Shown in pieces: positions 17,878 through 26,112 of a stretch of 64,000 nucleotides of DNA. Numbering within the stretch: the first letter of the stretch is position 1; each line of letters starts with the position of its first letter. The stretch lies in NCBI RefSeq assembly GCF_019429525.1, contig NZ_JAHXZL010000010.1:144971-208970 (forward strand), written 5' to 3'. The DNA is from Sphingomonas folli (GTDB taxonomy: Bacteria; Pseudomonadota; Alphaproteobacteria; Sphingomonadales; Sphingomonadaceae). A program made the translations under genes and the position numbers. The notes under the pieces were generated by a model, which had not been told where the DNA came from, ran no database searches, and worked only from the letters and a program-made list of their open reading frames with translations.

Positions 17878-18975
17878 TCACGCCGCCGCGAGCAACTCGC
17901 GCGACAGCCGCACGTGCGCGCGAACATAGGATTCGGAGCTGAGGCCCTCGTCACCCATCTGCGCCTGCGCGCGCGCCGCCATCGCCGCGGCGGCGGCGGG
18001 ATCGGCGGCGAGGTCGGCGATCGCCGCCGCGATCGCGGCGGGGTCGTGCTCGGGCACGTAGCGCACCGCGTCCGCCGGGAAATAGGCCTCGTGCCCACCC
18101 ACCGCGGTGGCGATCGTCGGCACGCCGAACAGCGCCGCCTCCTGCAACGCGGTGGATCCCGAGACGTGGAGGTTGTGCTGCAGCGGGATCACGACGAGGT
18201 CGGCCTCGCGGTACAGCGCGAACAGATCTTCCGAGCTGGTGACCCCCGCGATCGTGACATTGTCGAGCCCGCGCGCGAGCTCGGGATCCGCCTTCGTGGA
18301 GACGATGCGGAGCTGCCACTCCGGGTGACCGCGCACCGCCTCGACGAGGCTGCGCCAATCGCGGTGCTTGTCGTTGCCCACGCTGATGATCCGCCGCGCG
18401 CCGCCCGGTGCCGGGGGCGTACGGGGCGGCTCGCGGTGATCGGCGCGGATGCCGAAGCGCACCAGCTCGCAGCGCTGCTGCGGGAACAGACGGCGCGCCT
18501 CGGCGAGGTTCAGCGGCGAGTGGAAGGTGAGCACATCGGCCTGGCGGATCAGCCGCCGCCACAGCCGACGGTGCAGCGGGTTGGTGTGCGGCCACCGGTC
18601 GATCAGCCACACTGCCTGGGCGAGGAGCCGCGGCGGCGCGGTGCGGCCGCGGCGCCGCAGTGCCAACAGCGCACAGACGCCGAGGAACTGCGACTCGGTG
18701 TGGGTCCACACCACGTCGGCCGCCATGATGCTCGATCGGTTGCGCCAGGCGTTGACCAGGTCGAAGCCGACCAGCGCGCCGACGCCCATGCGGACGAGCC
18801 GGCCCAGCCTGCCCTCGCCCGATACCGCGGGTGGGATCAGCGTCACGCCCATATGCTCGGCGCGCGCGTAGCCATAGGGATCGGGTTCGTTGAGACCGAC
18901 CAGCCTGCCCGCGGCGAACTGCTCCGCCCAGCGGTGCGGGTGCTGCGCCACCGCCAGATGGACGTAGACCTTCAT
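17878..18975 (-). CDS. GT4-like glycosyltransferase
   Basis: This is a 365-residue GT-B type protein. MKVYVHLAVAQHPHRWAEQF opens the acceptor domain. RIISVGNDKHRDWRSLVEA starts the donor domain and HVSGSTALQEAALFGVPTIA carries a glutamate at the position of the GT4 donor motif. The opening is less canonical than in its neighbours. It sits alone on the minus strand between the pyruvyl/flippase operon and the ExoY-type initiating transferase, 123 nt upstream of the end of that gene's coding region. Its sugar specificity cannot be inferred. Confidence 0.83.
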   Translation of the reverse strand: MKVYVHLAVAQHPHRWAEQFAAGRLVGLNEPDPYGYARAEHMGVTLIPPAVSGEGRLGRLVRMGVGALVGFDLVNAWRNRSSIMAADVVWTHTESQFLGVCALLALRRRGRTAPPRLLAQAVWLIDRWPHTNPLHRRLWRRLIRQADVLTFHSPLNLAEARRLFPQQRCELVRFGIRADHREPPRTPPAPGGARRIISVGNDKHRDWRSLVEAVRGHPEWQLRIVSTKADPELARGLDNVTIAGVTSSEDLFALYREADLVVIPLQHNLHVSGSTALQEAALFGVPTIATAVGGHEAYFPADAVRYVPEHDPAAIAAAIADLAADPAAAAAMAARAQAQMGDEGLSSESYVRAHVRLSRELLAAA

Positions 18976-19098
18976 CGCCTCGCCGACCCCTTCGGCACGA
19001 TCATCGACAGGATGGGGGCGGGTCGAACGTCGCCCGCCGAGGCAACCGCGCCGCCGGGCGGAGACGACACCATCCGCGGTGAGCGGGCCGCGCCCGCC

Positions 19099-19788
19099 TC
19101 AGTACGACCCGCGCTGGAACAGCACGCTCGGCACCGTGTACGCCATGATCTTGACGTTCATCGCGCACGAGCGCGCGCGGCTGTAGGTCACGTCATAGGC
19201 GACGCGGCGTCGGTACGAGACGTCGTTGCGGCCGCCGACCTGCCACAGCCCGGTGATGCCCGGGCGCACCGCGCAATAATGCTCGAAATAGCGGCCGTAG
19301 CGCGCGATCTCGCCGACCACGATCGGGCGCGGCCCGACCAGGCTCATCTCGCCGCGCACCACGTTGATCAGCTGGGGCAGCTCGTCGAGGCTGGTCTTGC
19401 GCAGGAACTTGCCGATGCCGATCACGCGCGGGTCGTCGCGCAGCTTGTGGTCGCGCTCCCACTCCTCGCGCGCCTCGGCGCTGGTCTCGAGCAGGTGGCG
19501 CAGCCGCGCGTCGGCGTCGACCACCATCGAGCGGAACTTCAGACACGGGAAGGCGCGGCCGCCGCGACCGATGCGCTGGTGCGCGAAGATGATCGGGCCG
19601 GGATCGAGGATGTAGATCACCGCCGCGATGATCAGCATCAGCGGCGCCAGGATCAGCAGCGCGATCAGCGCGATCGTCACGTCGAGCGCGCGGCTCGCCA
19701 TGTCGTCGATCCGACGCAGGTTGAACCCGTCCTCGCGGGGCTCCACGTCGCCGCTGGGCACCGACGCGGTGATGGTCGCTTCATGCAC
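19099..19788 (-). CDS. exoY: ExoY/WbaP-type undecaprenyl-phosphate sugar transferase
   Basis: This is an initiating glycosyl-1-phosphate transferase. One N-terminal membrane helix (LDVTIALIALLILAPLMLII) is followed by the cytoplasmic catalytic domain with KFRSMVVDAD, the DELPQLINVVRGEMSLVGPRP signature and VRPGITGLWQVGGRN. It loads the first sugar phosphate onto undecaprenyl phosphate. GTG 19788 is preferred because GAGGGAG sits 8-9 nt upstream; a TTG at 19818 in frame is an alternative. The short form (about 229 residues) lacks the multi-helix N-terminal half of WbaP, as in ExoY. The 5' region contains a perfect palindrome at 19932-19954. Confidence 0.9.
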   Translation of the reverse strand: MHEATITASVPSGDVEPREDGFNLRRIDDMASRALDVTIALIALLILAPLMLIIAAVIYILDPGPIIFAHQRIGRGGRAFPCLKFRSMVVDADARLRHLLETSAEAREEWERDHKLRDDPRVIGIGKFLRKTSLDELPQLINVVRGEMSLVGPRPIVVGEIARYGRYFEHYCAVRPGITGLWQVGGRNDVSYRRRVAYDVTYSRARSCAMNVKIMAYTVPSVLFQRGSY

Positions 19789-19931
19789 GAAGATCGCTCC
19801 CTCGACGATACGCTGCAACGCAACATTAGGTTATTTGGTTGTTAATGTAACCCTGAAGGTGCAGCGGTTCGTCTCGATTCCGGGCGTAATCGTCGCAGCA
19901 TGTACCGATGCGGTACGGTCAAGCATCAGCA

Positions 19932-19954
19932 ATCAGTAGTAAAACCCTACTGAT
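19932..19954. promoter_or_regulatory. Perfect 8-bp inverted repeat upstream of exoY, candidate operator
   Basis: ATCAGTAG and CTACTGAT are separated by 7 nt in the AT-rich 5' region about 145 bp upstream of the exoY-type start and downstream of the PilZ gene. No T-run follows on the minus strand, the direction of both neighbouring genes, so a terminator is less likely than a regulator-binding site. The binding protein is unknown. Confidence 0.35.
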
Positions 19955-20083
19955 CCTGCGGTTTTTTCCAATCGAGCGCGACGGGCGCGGGCTTCATATC
20001 CGGCGACCGCGCGGCGTTCGCGCGACTCGCCGGCGTTCCCTGGCAAGGGCGCGGAAGGAGTAATCCTGCTGCGCTGCGGCGGA

Positions 20084-20551
20084 TCAGAAGAGGGCGACGG
20101 CGACCCGCGCGATCAGCGCCCAGAGCAGCGCCGAGCTGCCGACGATCACGCCCAGCCGCACCGCGCCGGGCAGCTTGGTCACCTCGGGCTCGGCGAAGGG
20201 CGCCACCAGCGGCGCCGAGGAGGTGAGCTGGATCACCGTGTCGGTGCGGAACGCGCTCGCCACGACCGCGGAGCTGACCGGCACCGCGAACTCGCAGCCG
20301 TAGCCGCCCGTCACCTGGCGCACCACGCGCGCCATCGCGCGACCGTGGCCGGCGAGGCCGATCGTCACCGTGCTGCCGATCGCGAGCCGCGAGTCGGTGG
20401 TGACGCTGAAGCCCGTCTCGGAGAGGTCGGCGACATAGACGTCGTGCGCGCCGCGCTCGCCGCGCAGGGTCGACGGCTGGTTGATCGCCTGGCGCTCGGC
20501 ACCGCGGCGGTCGTCATTGTCCTCGTTCACCATCACCGCGTGGAGCAGCAT
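20084..20551 (-). CDS. PilZ domain protein with C-terminal membrane helix
   Basis: The protein has 155 residues. The PilZ c-di-GMP-binding features are present: an Arg-rich RRGAER motif near residue 15 and DLSETG (D/NxSxxG) near residue 43, followed by a beta-barrel with YGCEF. The C-terminus (LGVIVGSSALLWALIARVAVALF) is one membrane helix, so the domain is tethered to the inner membrane. AAGGG 7 nt before ATG 20551 supports the start. Encoded just upstream of the ExoY-type transferase on the same strand, it may couple c-di-GMP to polysaccharide synthesis (inference from position). Confidence 0.86.
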   Translation of the reverse strand: MLLHAVMVNEDNDDRRGAERQAINQPSTLRGERGAHDVYVADLSETGFSVTTDSRLAIGSTVTIGLAGHGRAMARVVRQVTGGYGCEFAVPVSSAVVASAFRTDTVIQLTSSAPLVAPFAEPEVTKLPGAVRLGVIVGSSALLWALIARVAVALF

Positions 20552-20698
20552 CGTCGCACCCTTTCGATCAGCTGCGTGAGGATTAGCGGCGACGCACCTA
20601 CTATCGAGTTAACCGGGGCGGCACGATCAGGGCGGAAGCGCCGGAATCAGCGGCTTTTTCCGCTATCGTGGTAAACGCCGCGTAAGCCATGCGCGCGC

Positions 20699-21985
20699 TC
20701 AGCGCAGCGCGGAACCGTGCTGCATCCCCGCGTGCGGGTCGGCGCCGCTGGCGGCTGCCGCGGGGCGGTCGGGCACCGGCACCGCGTGCGGCTTGGCCAG
20801 CCAGGCGAAGGGCGTCACCTGGCGCAGCTGCCTGCCGTTGCCGAGGTCGCCCCCGTGGCAGTTGAGCAGCTTGTCGATGCAATTCTCGGTCCATTGCCGC
20901 AGCGTCGCGTCGTCCCACGCGCCGAACCAGTCGGCGTGGAAGGTGGTGCCGGGGACCCGCATCGTGCCGTTGGCGCCGGGCATCTCGTCCGAGGAGAGAT
21001 GCCAGGTCGGGCGCGTGCCGTCCCACGCGCCGCTGCGGTCGAGCGTGGCGTCGACGGTGTACCAGGATCCCATGGTGAAGGTGGGGATCACCACCGGGTG
21101 GGTGAACGGGCAATGCTCCTTGCCGCCGGTCCACTGCGGATAGGCGACGTGCTCGCGATGGTCGGGGCTGTCGAGCCGCTTGCCGTCCCAGCAGCTCGGC
21201 GCGTTGATCACCGCGCCCAGCTGCGCCCCCGGCGGACACGCCTTCGCCACCTCGACCAGCGTCTTGTAATGGCCCTCGGTCGCGCCGGGGCCCTGGCAGT
21301 TGAAGTAGTTGGAGCCGGTCGCGGGGGCGTCGGGGTGGACCATGTCGAAGCCGAACACGAAGCGAAGCCCGCGCGGCAGCGCGACGCAGGCGGCGCGGAC
21401 GCGGTTGCACTCGGGGTCGCTGCTGGGCCGGCGCTTGTAGTAGATCGAGACGAAGTCGGGACGGATCACCTGGCCGCGCCCGTTGAGCATCGCCGGCATC
21501 CAATAGGCCGAGCGGTTGAGCCGGTTCATGCAGGTGCTGTCGCCGCTGCGGCGCAGGCTGGCGTAGGTCGAGTCGGCGTCGGCGGCGGTGTTGCCGAAGA
21601 ACTGGTGGAGGTGCGACTGGCCCGGCTTCCCCGGATAGAGGATCGGGTCGTCGAAGCGCAGCTGGCCCGCCATGCACAGGAAGCGGAAGGCGCCGACCAC
21701 GTCGGGCGCGGCGCTCTCCGGGATCGCGCCGGGCGGGCCGCTCTCGTGCGACACCATGATCCCGCTGGCCGAGTCGAAGTTGCTCGCCACCGCGGGCTCC
21801 TCGCCCTCGGGGCCGCCGGCGGCGGCGCGCGGTTGGGCGAGGTCGCCGGTGCCGCCCATCTTGCCCTTGGCGTGCTGGGTCGTCGGCGCGACCGCCGCGC
21901 GATCGGCCTGCGCCGCGCCGGCGAGCGCCAGCGCGAGCAGCAGCGCGCCGATCCAGCCCCGGTTCCCGATCGTCCGCACCCGCAT
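20699..21985 (-). CDS. Exported DUF1996 protein
   Basis: The protein has about 428 residues starting at ATG 21985 (GGAGG 4 nt upstream), with a signal peptide (WIGALLLALALAGAAQA). DUF1996 spans most of the remainder: GAFRFLCMAGQLRFDDPI, SHLHQFFGNTAADADS, YWMPAMLN, YYKRRPSSDPEC, FVFGFDMVHPD, CWDGKRLDSPDHREH and FHADWFGAWDD. His, Asp and Cys are conserved as in fungal and actinobacterial family members, which are secreted proteins of unknown function, some found with carbohydrate-active modules. It is closely similar to the protein encoded at 23366-24661, so the two are paralogues flanking the PEP-CTERM gene. Confidence 0.9.
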   Translation of the reverse strand: MRVRTIGNRGWIGALLLALALAGAAQADRAAVAPTTQHAKGKMGGTGDLAQPRAAAGGPEGEEPAVASNFDSASGIMVSHESGPPGAIPESAAPDVVGAFRFLCMAGQLRFDDPILYPGKPGQSHLHQFFGNTAADADSTYASLRRSGDSTCMNRLNRSAYWMPAMLNGRGQVIRPDFVSIYYKRRPSSDPECNRVRAACVALPRGLRFVFGFDMVHPDAPATGSNYFNCQGPGATEGHYKTLVEVAKACPPGAQLGAVINAPSCWDGKRLDSPDHREHVAYPQWTGGKEHCPFTHPVVIPTFTMGSWYTVDATLDRSGAWDGTRPTWHLSSDEMPGANGTMRVPGTTFHADWFGAWDDATLRQWTENCIDKLLNCHGGDLGNGRQLRQVTPFAWLAKPHAVPVPDRPAAAASGADPHAGMQHGSALR

Positions 21986-22039
21986 CCTGCCTCCGTCACT
22001 CGGCCGCGTCATACATGAGGCGGCCGCGCGGCGCACGCG

Positions 22040-22070
22040 AAAGGGGCCGGTCGCTCGCGCGGCCGGCCCC
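22040..22070 (-). terminator. Rho-independent-type terminator of the PEP-CTERM gene
   Basis: An 8-bp GC stem (GGGGCCGG at 22043-22050 pairing with CCGGCCCC at 22063-22070) is followed, on the minus strand, by TTTCGC. It lies about 28 nt after the stop of the 22098 gene. The T-run is short, so efficiency is uncertain. Confidence 0.55.
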
Positions 22071-22097
22071 CTCGTCGTCCCGTCCGGGAACGCGCGG

Positions 22098-22853
22098 TCA
22101 GGCGACCGCGGCGCCGGTGGTGACGCCCTTGCGACGGCGCACCGCGGCGCCGACCATGGCGAAGCCGCCGATCATCATCATCCAGGTCGCCGGCTCGGGC
22201 ACCGCGCTGCTGACGGTGACGTTCGAGAGCTTGAAGCCGTCGATCTTGCCGTCAGGTCCGCCCCCGATCGCGGCGCCGACCAGCCATAGGTTGGAGGCGG
22301 TCGCGCCCGAGATGGTGCGGGTCGACTTAGTGTTGTCGCCCACCAGCGTGGTATTGCCGTCAAGCATGGCCGCCAGCTTATTGTACGACGTGTTGTTGAG
22401 TCCGAGCGACTGGTTCCAGGCGTTGCTGGCATTGCCCCAGGCGACATAAGCGTCCGAGTCGATGCTATTGCTGATCTGGAACGGCGAGGTAGTGAGCTTC
22501 GACAACGTCACCGCGGTGTCGAACTGCAGCAGTACGAAGTCCAGGCCGTCCTGGTTGTCGATCGTGTGCACGTTGCCGGTGTTGGTCTCACGGTCGTTGA
22601 GGACGCCGAGCCCCTCCGCCCACACGCCGAGGTTGGCGTCATAGACCGTGGTGCTCGTGGCGGAGTTCGTCGACCATGCGGTGGCGCGGGCGTTCACCGT
22701 CTTGCCGTCGAGCTGGAACGTGTAGTTTCGATAAGCGCCGCTGCCGCTACCCGTCGACGACAGGTTCAGCACGAAGTCCGCCGCGCTCGCCGGTGCCGCC
22801 GCGCTCGCCAGCGCGAGCCCCGCCACCGCCGCCATCATCTTCAACTTGGTCAT
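22098..22853 (-). CDS. PEPxxWA-CTERM sorting-signal protein
   Basis: This is a 251-residue exported protein. The signal peptide ends around APASAADF. A Ser/Thr/Asn-rich beta-sandwich-like body follows (multiple TxxN and SxT segments, LWLVGAAIGGGPDGKIDGF). The C-terminus has VPEPATWMMMIGGFAMVGAAV followed by RRRK, the sphingomonad variant of the PEP-CTERM signal: PEP motif, hydrophobic helix, basic tail. An exosortase would cleave and anchor or release it, and such proteins are linked with exopolysaccharide production. No exosortase gene is visible in this window. Base composition in the body is lower in GC than in neighbouring genes. It is flanked by two DUF1996 genes on the same strand. Confidence 0.92.
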   Translation of the reverse strand: MTKLKMMAAVAGLALASAAAPASAADFVLNLSSTGSGSGAYRNYTFQLDGKTVNARATAWSTNSATSTTVYDANLGVWAEGLGVLNDRETNTGNVHTIDNQDGLDFVLLQFDTAVTLSKLTTSPFQISNSIDSDAYVAWGNASNAWNQSLGLNNTSYNKLAAMLDGNTTLVGDNTKSTRTISGATASNLWLVGAAIGGGPDGKIDGFKLSNVTVSSAVPEPATWMMMIGGFAMVGAAVRRRKGVTTGAAVA

Positions 22854-22982
22854 GATCTCATCCCCCCAGAAACTCGGTTCGTCGCGTGATTGCCGCGCGG
22901 CGGCCGGTGCATCAAGGCGCGACCGTTACGCCCCTGTCCCGGTATCGGACCCGTGCGACACTCGGCACGTCGAGCCCCGGTA

Positions 22983-23286
22983 CGCCCCTGCGCGGAGGCC
23001 GGGACCCGGACGCGCGGGCCTGTGATGGAGGCGGCACCTCACCCCACCCGTGTCATCCCTGCGGAGGCAGGGACCCGGACGCGCGAGCATGTGGAAGGAG
23101 GCGCCGCGTCACGCCACCCGCGTCATCCCTGCGGAGGCAGGGACCCAGACGCGCGGGGCTGTGGATGGAAGGCGGCACCTCACCCAACCGCGTCATCCCT
23201 GCGGAGGCAGGGATCCAGACGCGCAGGCCTGTCGATGGAGGCGCCACGTCCGCGCGTCTGGATCCCCGCCTGCGCGGGGATGACGG
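22983..23286. repeat. Tandem array of 70-bp units built on a GTCATCCC palindrome, plus inverted end copy
   Basis: GTCATCCCTGCGGAGGCAGG recurs at 23052, 23122 and 23192, exactly 70 bp apart, and a degenerate first unit shares GCGGAGGC at 22992 (69 bp before). Each unit continues with GGGACCCGGACGCGCG-like sequence and a TGTGGATGGAGGCG segment. The array ends with an inverted copy (GTCTGGATCCCCGCC then GGGGATGACGG) at about 23256-23286. It fills most of the 512-bp space between the PEP-CTERM gene and the second DUF1996 gene. The same element is a simple inverted pair at 37813-37910. Confidence 0.85.
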
Positions 23287-23365
23287 GACGGGCGACGATG
23301 GCGTCAGCGAAGGGGACCGCGACGCCGCCGCGACCGACATCGCGGCGCCCGCCCGGCTCCCCCGC

Positions 23366-24661
23366 TCACTTCGGCAGCGCGACCACGTGCGGCGTGCTGG
23401 TCCAGGCGAAGGCGTCGAACATCTTCATCTGGCGGCCGTTGCCGAGGTCGCCGCCCGAGCAGTTGAGCAGCTTGTTGATGCAATTGTCGACCCACATCTT
23501 CATCACCTCGTCGTCCCAGGCGCCGAACCAGTCGGCGTGGAAGGTCGAGCCCGGGCGCATCGTCGCCATGCCGGGCATCTCGTCCGAGGCGAGGTGCCAG
23601 CCGCTCGTGCCGCCGTCCCACGTGCCGCTGCGGTTGAGGTCCGAGTCGACCGTGTACCAGGCGCCCATGGTGAAGGTGGGGATCACGTACGGGTGGTCCG
23701 CCGGGCACTTCTCGTAACCCCAGTCGCCGTAGCTGGTGTAGGCGACGTGCGAGCGATGGTCGGCGCTGTCGAGGTTCTTGCCGTCCCAGCAGTTGGGCGC
23801 GTTGATCACCGCGCCGATCTGGTTGCCGACGCCGCAATGCTTCCCCGCCTCGATCAGGTCGGCGTAATGGCCGGGCTCGGCGGTCGGGCCCTGGCAGTTG
23901 TAATAGCCCGCGCCGGTCGGCGGCGTGCCGTTGATCATGTCATAGCCGAACACGAAGCGCAGCCCGCGCGGCAGGTCGACGCACGCCTTGCCCATGCGCT
24001 GGCACTCGGGGTCGCTCGCGGGGCGGCGCTTGTAGTAGATCGAGACATAGTCGGGGCGCACCACGCCGCTTTTGCCGTTGAGCATCGCCGGCATCCAATA
24101 GGCCGAGCGGTTGAGCGCGTTGGTGCAGGTGCTGTCGCCGGTGGTGCGCAGGCTGCGATAGGTCGAGTTGGCGTCCGCGAGCGAGTTGCCGAAGAACTGG
24201 TGGAGGTGCGAGCGGCCGGGCTGGCCCGGGAAGACGATCGGGTCGTCCTTGGCCTCGTGGCTGGGCGTGCAGATGAAGCGGAAGGCACCGACCACGTCGG
24301 GCGCGCCGCTCGACGGGATCGCGCCCGTGCCCCAGGCCGCGACGAGCTGCTGGCTGACGTCGAAATTGCTCGGGATCGAGTCATAGTCGCCCACCACCGG
24401 CAGGCTGCCCGGCGCCACCGCCGCGCCGCCGCCGGCGGGGCTGGGGGTCGGGGTGGGGGAGGGGGTCGGCGTCACTGTCGGCGCGGTCGGCGCGCTCGCC
24501 ACCGGGGTGGTCCCCGCGGTCGCGCCGCTGCCGCCGCCGCCGCAGCCGGCGAGCGCCAGCGCGAGCAGCAGCTGCGGCACGAGGCCCGCGGCGCGCGTCG
24601 GCATGGTCCCAGGGGCGCGCGTCAGCACAGGGCGCGCGCGCGCGCCCAGCAGCGTCATCAT
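23366..24661 (-). CDS. DUF1996 lipoprotein
   Basis: The protein has 431 residues. A lipobox LAGC (Cys40 from the chosen start) is followed by a Gly-rich stretch and a short Thr/Pro/Ser linker (TPTPSPTPTPSP), then DUF1996: GAFRFICTPSHEAKDDPI, SHLHQFFGNSLADANS, YWMPAMLN, FVFGYDMINGTPPTG, CWDGKNLDSADHRSH and TFHADWFGAWDDEV. ATG 24661 has GGAG 8 nt upstream; ATG 24604 would give a more usual 20-residue lipoprotein signal. It is a paralogue of the 20699 protein but is lipid-anchored with a linker, as in the DUF1800 lipoprotein at 5530. Function is unknown; location is the periplasm or outer membrane. Confidence 0.9.
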   Translation of the reverse strand: MMTLLGARARPVLTRAPGTMPTRAAGLVPQLLLALALAGCGGGGSGATAGTTPVASAPTAPTVTPTPSPTPTPSPAGGGAAVAPGSLPVVGDYDSIPSNFDVSQQLVAAWGTGAIPSSGAPDVVGAFRFICTPSHEAKDDPIVFPGQPGRSHLHQFFGNSLADANSTYRSLRTTGDSTCTNALNRSAYWMPAMLNGKSGVVRPDYVSIYYKRRPASDPECQRMGKACVDLPRGLRFVFGYDMINGTPPTGAGYYNCQGPTAEPGHYADLIEAGKHCGVGNQIGAVINAPNCWDGKNLDSADHRSHVAYTSYGDWGYEKCPADHPYVIPTFTMGAWYTVDSDLNRSGTWDGGTSGWHLASDEMPGMATMRPGSTFHADWFGAWDDEVMKMWVDNCINKLLNCSGGDLGNGRQMKMFDAFAWTSTPHVVALPK

Positions 24662-24756
24662 CCGAGTAACTCCCAGTCGCCGCGGGCGAAATCGAGCCCG
24701 GCAGCCGTTCAGGCCACGCTAGGGGCGCTGGGTTAAATTGACGTAGATGATGAGGC

Positions 24757-26112
24757 TTAAGCGATGTTAGGGATTGGCTCCGCGTGGATCTCCGCCGCCT
24801 CCTCGGGCGCCGCCACCGCCGCGCGCTTCCGCCGCGGCGCCCAATAGCCCATCTCCGCGGCGATGCCCGCGATCAGCCCGACCGCGATCGCGTACATATA
24901 TTGCGTGACGTAGAGCACGAAGATCCACTCGTAGAGCGAGTGCAGGCTCACCATCACCAGCGCCACCGCCAGGCCGAGCAGCACGTCGCCGCGCGGGTCG
25001 CGGCGGAAGCGCCAGGCGCAGCGCAGCGCCACGATCACCGGCCACACCAGCATCAGCACGAAGGCGACCACGCCGGCATAGCCGGTCTCCGCCGCGGACA
25101 GCAGATAGGCGTTGTGGACGTGCGCGCTGCGGCTGCCGAACACCGCCGCGACGCCGGCGCGGTCGGAATAGCCCTGGGTGTTGGCGACGATGACGTAATG
25201 GTTGCCGCCGACGCCGAGCGGGTGGTCGTGGACGATCGCCTTGGCGGCGCGCTCGAAGGCGGCGCGCTCGTCATAGTCGCCGGTGTCGGTCGACTTGCTG
25301 AAACGCTCGCCCAGCGTGGCATAGGCCACCGGGGCGGCGACCGCGAGCGCCAGCACGCCCGCGAGCGCCACCGTGGTCTTGCGCCCGCTCGGCTGGCGCA
25401 TCATCGACAGCAGCAGCGTCAGCACCACGCCTATTGCGGAGAAAGCGATCGTCGCGCGCGAGGCGGTCAGCACCACCGCGGTGAGCCCGGCGACCGGGCC
25501 GAGCCACAGGCCGCGCGACTTCCTGGTCGCCAGCAGCATCGCCAGCGACGGGAAGATCACGAAATGGGTCAGCATGCCCAGCAGGTTCTGGTGCCCCAGC
25601 GTGCCCGCCGCCTGGATCGCGCCCCCCGCGTGCGCCTTGAGCGACATCACCGCCTGGAAGCAGATGCCGATGATCAGCCCCAGGATCAGCCCGCGCACCG
25701 CCCTCGGGTCGCGGCAGGTCATCGCCACCGCGGTGAGCACCAGCACCATGCGCGCGAGCTGCCAGACGTAGAAGAAGGTCGACATCGGCACGTCGTTCTG
25801 GAGCATGCTCAGCAGCACCAGCAACGTGTAGGCGACCAGCGGCCAGCGCAGGTGGACGCGGCGGAACTTGCGCGGGGTGGAGACGATCAGCGCGATCGCC
25901 AGCGCGTCGATCAGCGTGACCTCGGCGCCCTTCACGAAACCCGGCCAATAGGCCCAGGAGATCGGTGCGACGAGCAGGTGCCAGGTGCTGGTGACGAACG
26001 GCAGCGCGCCGAACACCATCATGACGCGCGGCAGGTGGCGCCGGTTGGTGCGCAGCCAGCCGATCAGCACCGGCAGCATGCCCAGTACTGCGAGGAGCGC
26101 GACCCACTTCAT
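24757..26112 (-). CDS. O-antigen ligase/Wzy-like polymerase membrane protein
   Basis: This protein has 451 residues and about 10-12 helices. GHQNLLGMLTHFVIFPSLA and the LTASRATIAFSAIGV helix are typical of the O-antigen ligase/Wzy family (Wzy_C). The long periplasmic loop contains GDYDERAAFERAAKAIVHDHPLGVG and SAHVHNAYLLSAAETGYAG, the catalytic-loop pattern with conserved Arg and His. It starts at ATG 26112, overlapping the stop of the preceding gene (ATGA), so it is the last gene of the operon transcribed from 30379 downward. It is the second polymerase/ligase candidate of the region. Confidence 0.85.
   Translation of the reverse strand: MKWVALLAVLGMLPVLIGWLRTNRRHLPRVMMVFGALPFVTSTWHLLVAPISWAYWPGFVKGAEVTLIDALAIALIVSTPRKFRRVHLRWPLVAYTLLVLLSMLQNDVPMSTFFYVWQLARMVLVLTAVAMTCRDPRAVRGLILGLIIGICFQAVMSLKAHAGGAIQAAGTLGHQNLLGMLTHFVIFPSLAMLLATRKSRGLWLGPVAGLTAVVLTASRATIAFSAIGVVLTLLLSMMRQPSGRKTTVALAGVLALAVAAPVAYATLGERFSKSTDTGDYDERAAFERAAKAIVHDHPLGVGGNHYVIVANTQGYSDRAGVAAVFGSRSAHVHNAYLLSAAETGYAGVVAFVLMLVWPVIVALRCAWRFRRDPRGDVLLGLAVALVMVSLHSLYEWIFVLYVTQYMYAIAVGLIAGIAAEMGYWAPRRKRAAVAAPEEAAEIHAEPIPNIA

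Noticed and set aside
20645..20665. AGCGG-CTTTTT-CCGCT as a terminator for the PilZ/DUF1996 spacing
   Set aside because: Five-bp stem and no T-run on the transcribed minus strand.
22983..23286. Regular 70-bp repeats as a CRISPR array
   Set aside because: The whole unit is repeated, including the parts between palindromes; there are no unique spacers and no cas genes.
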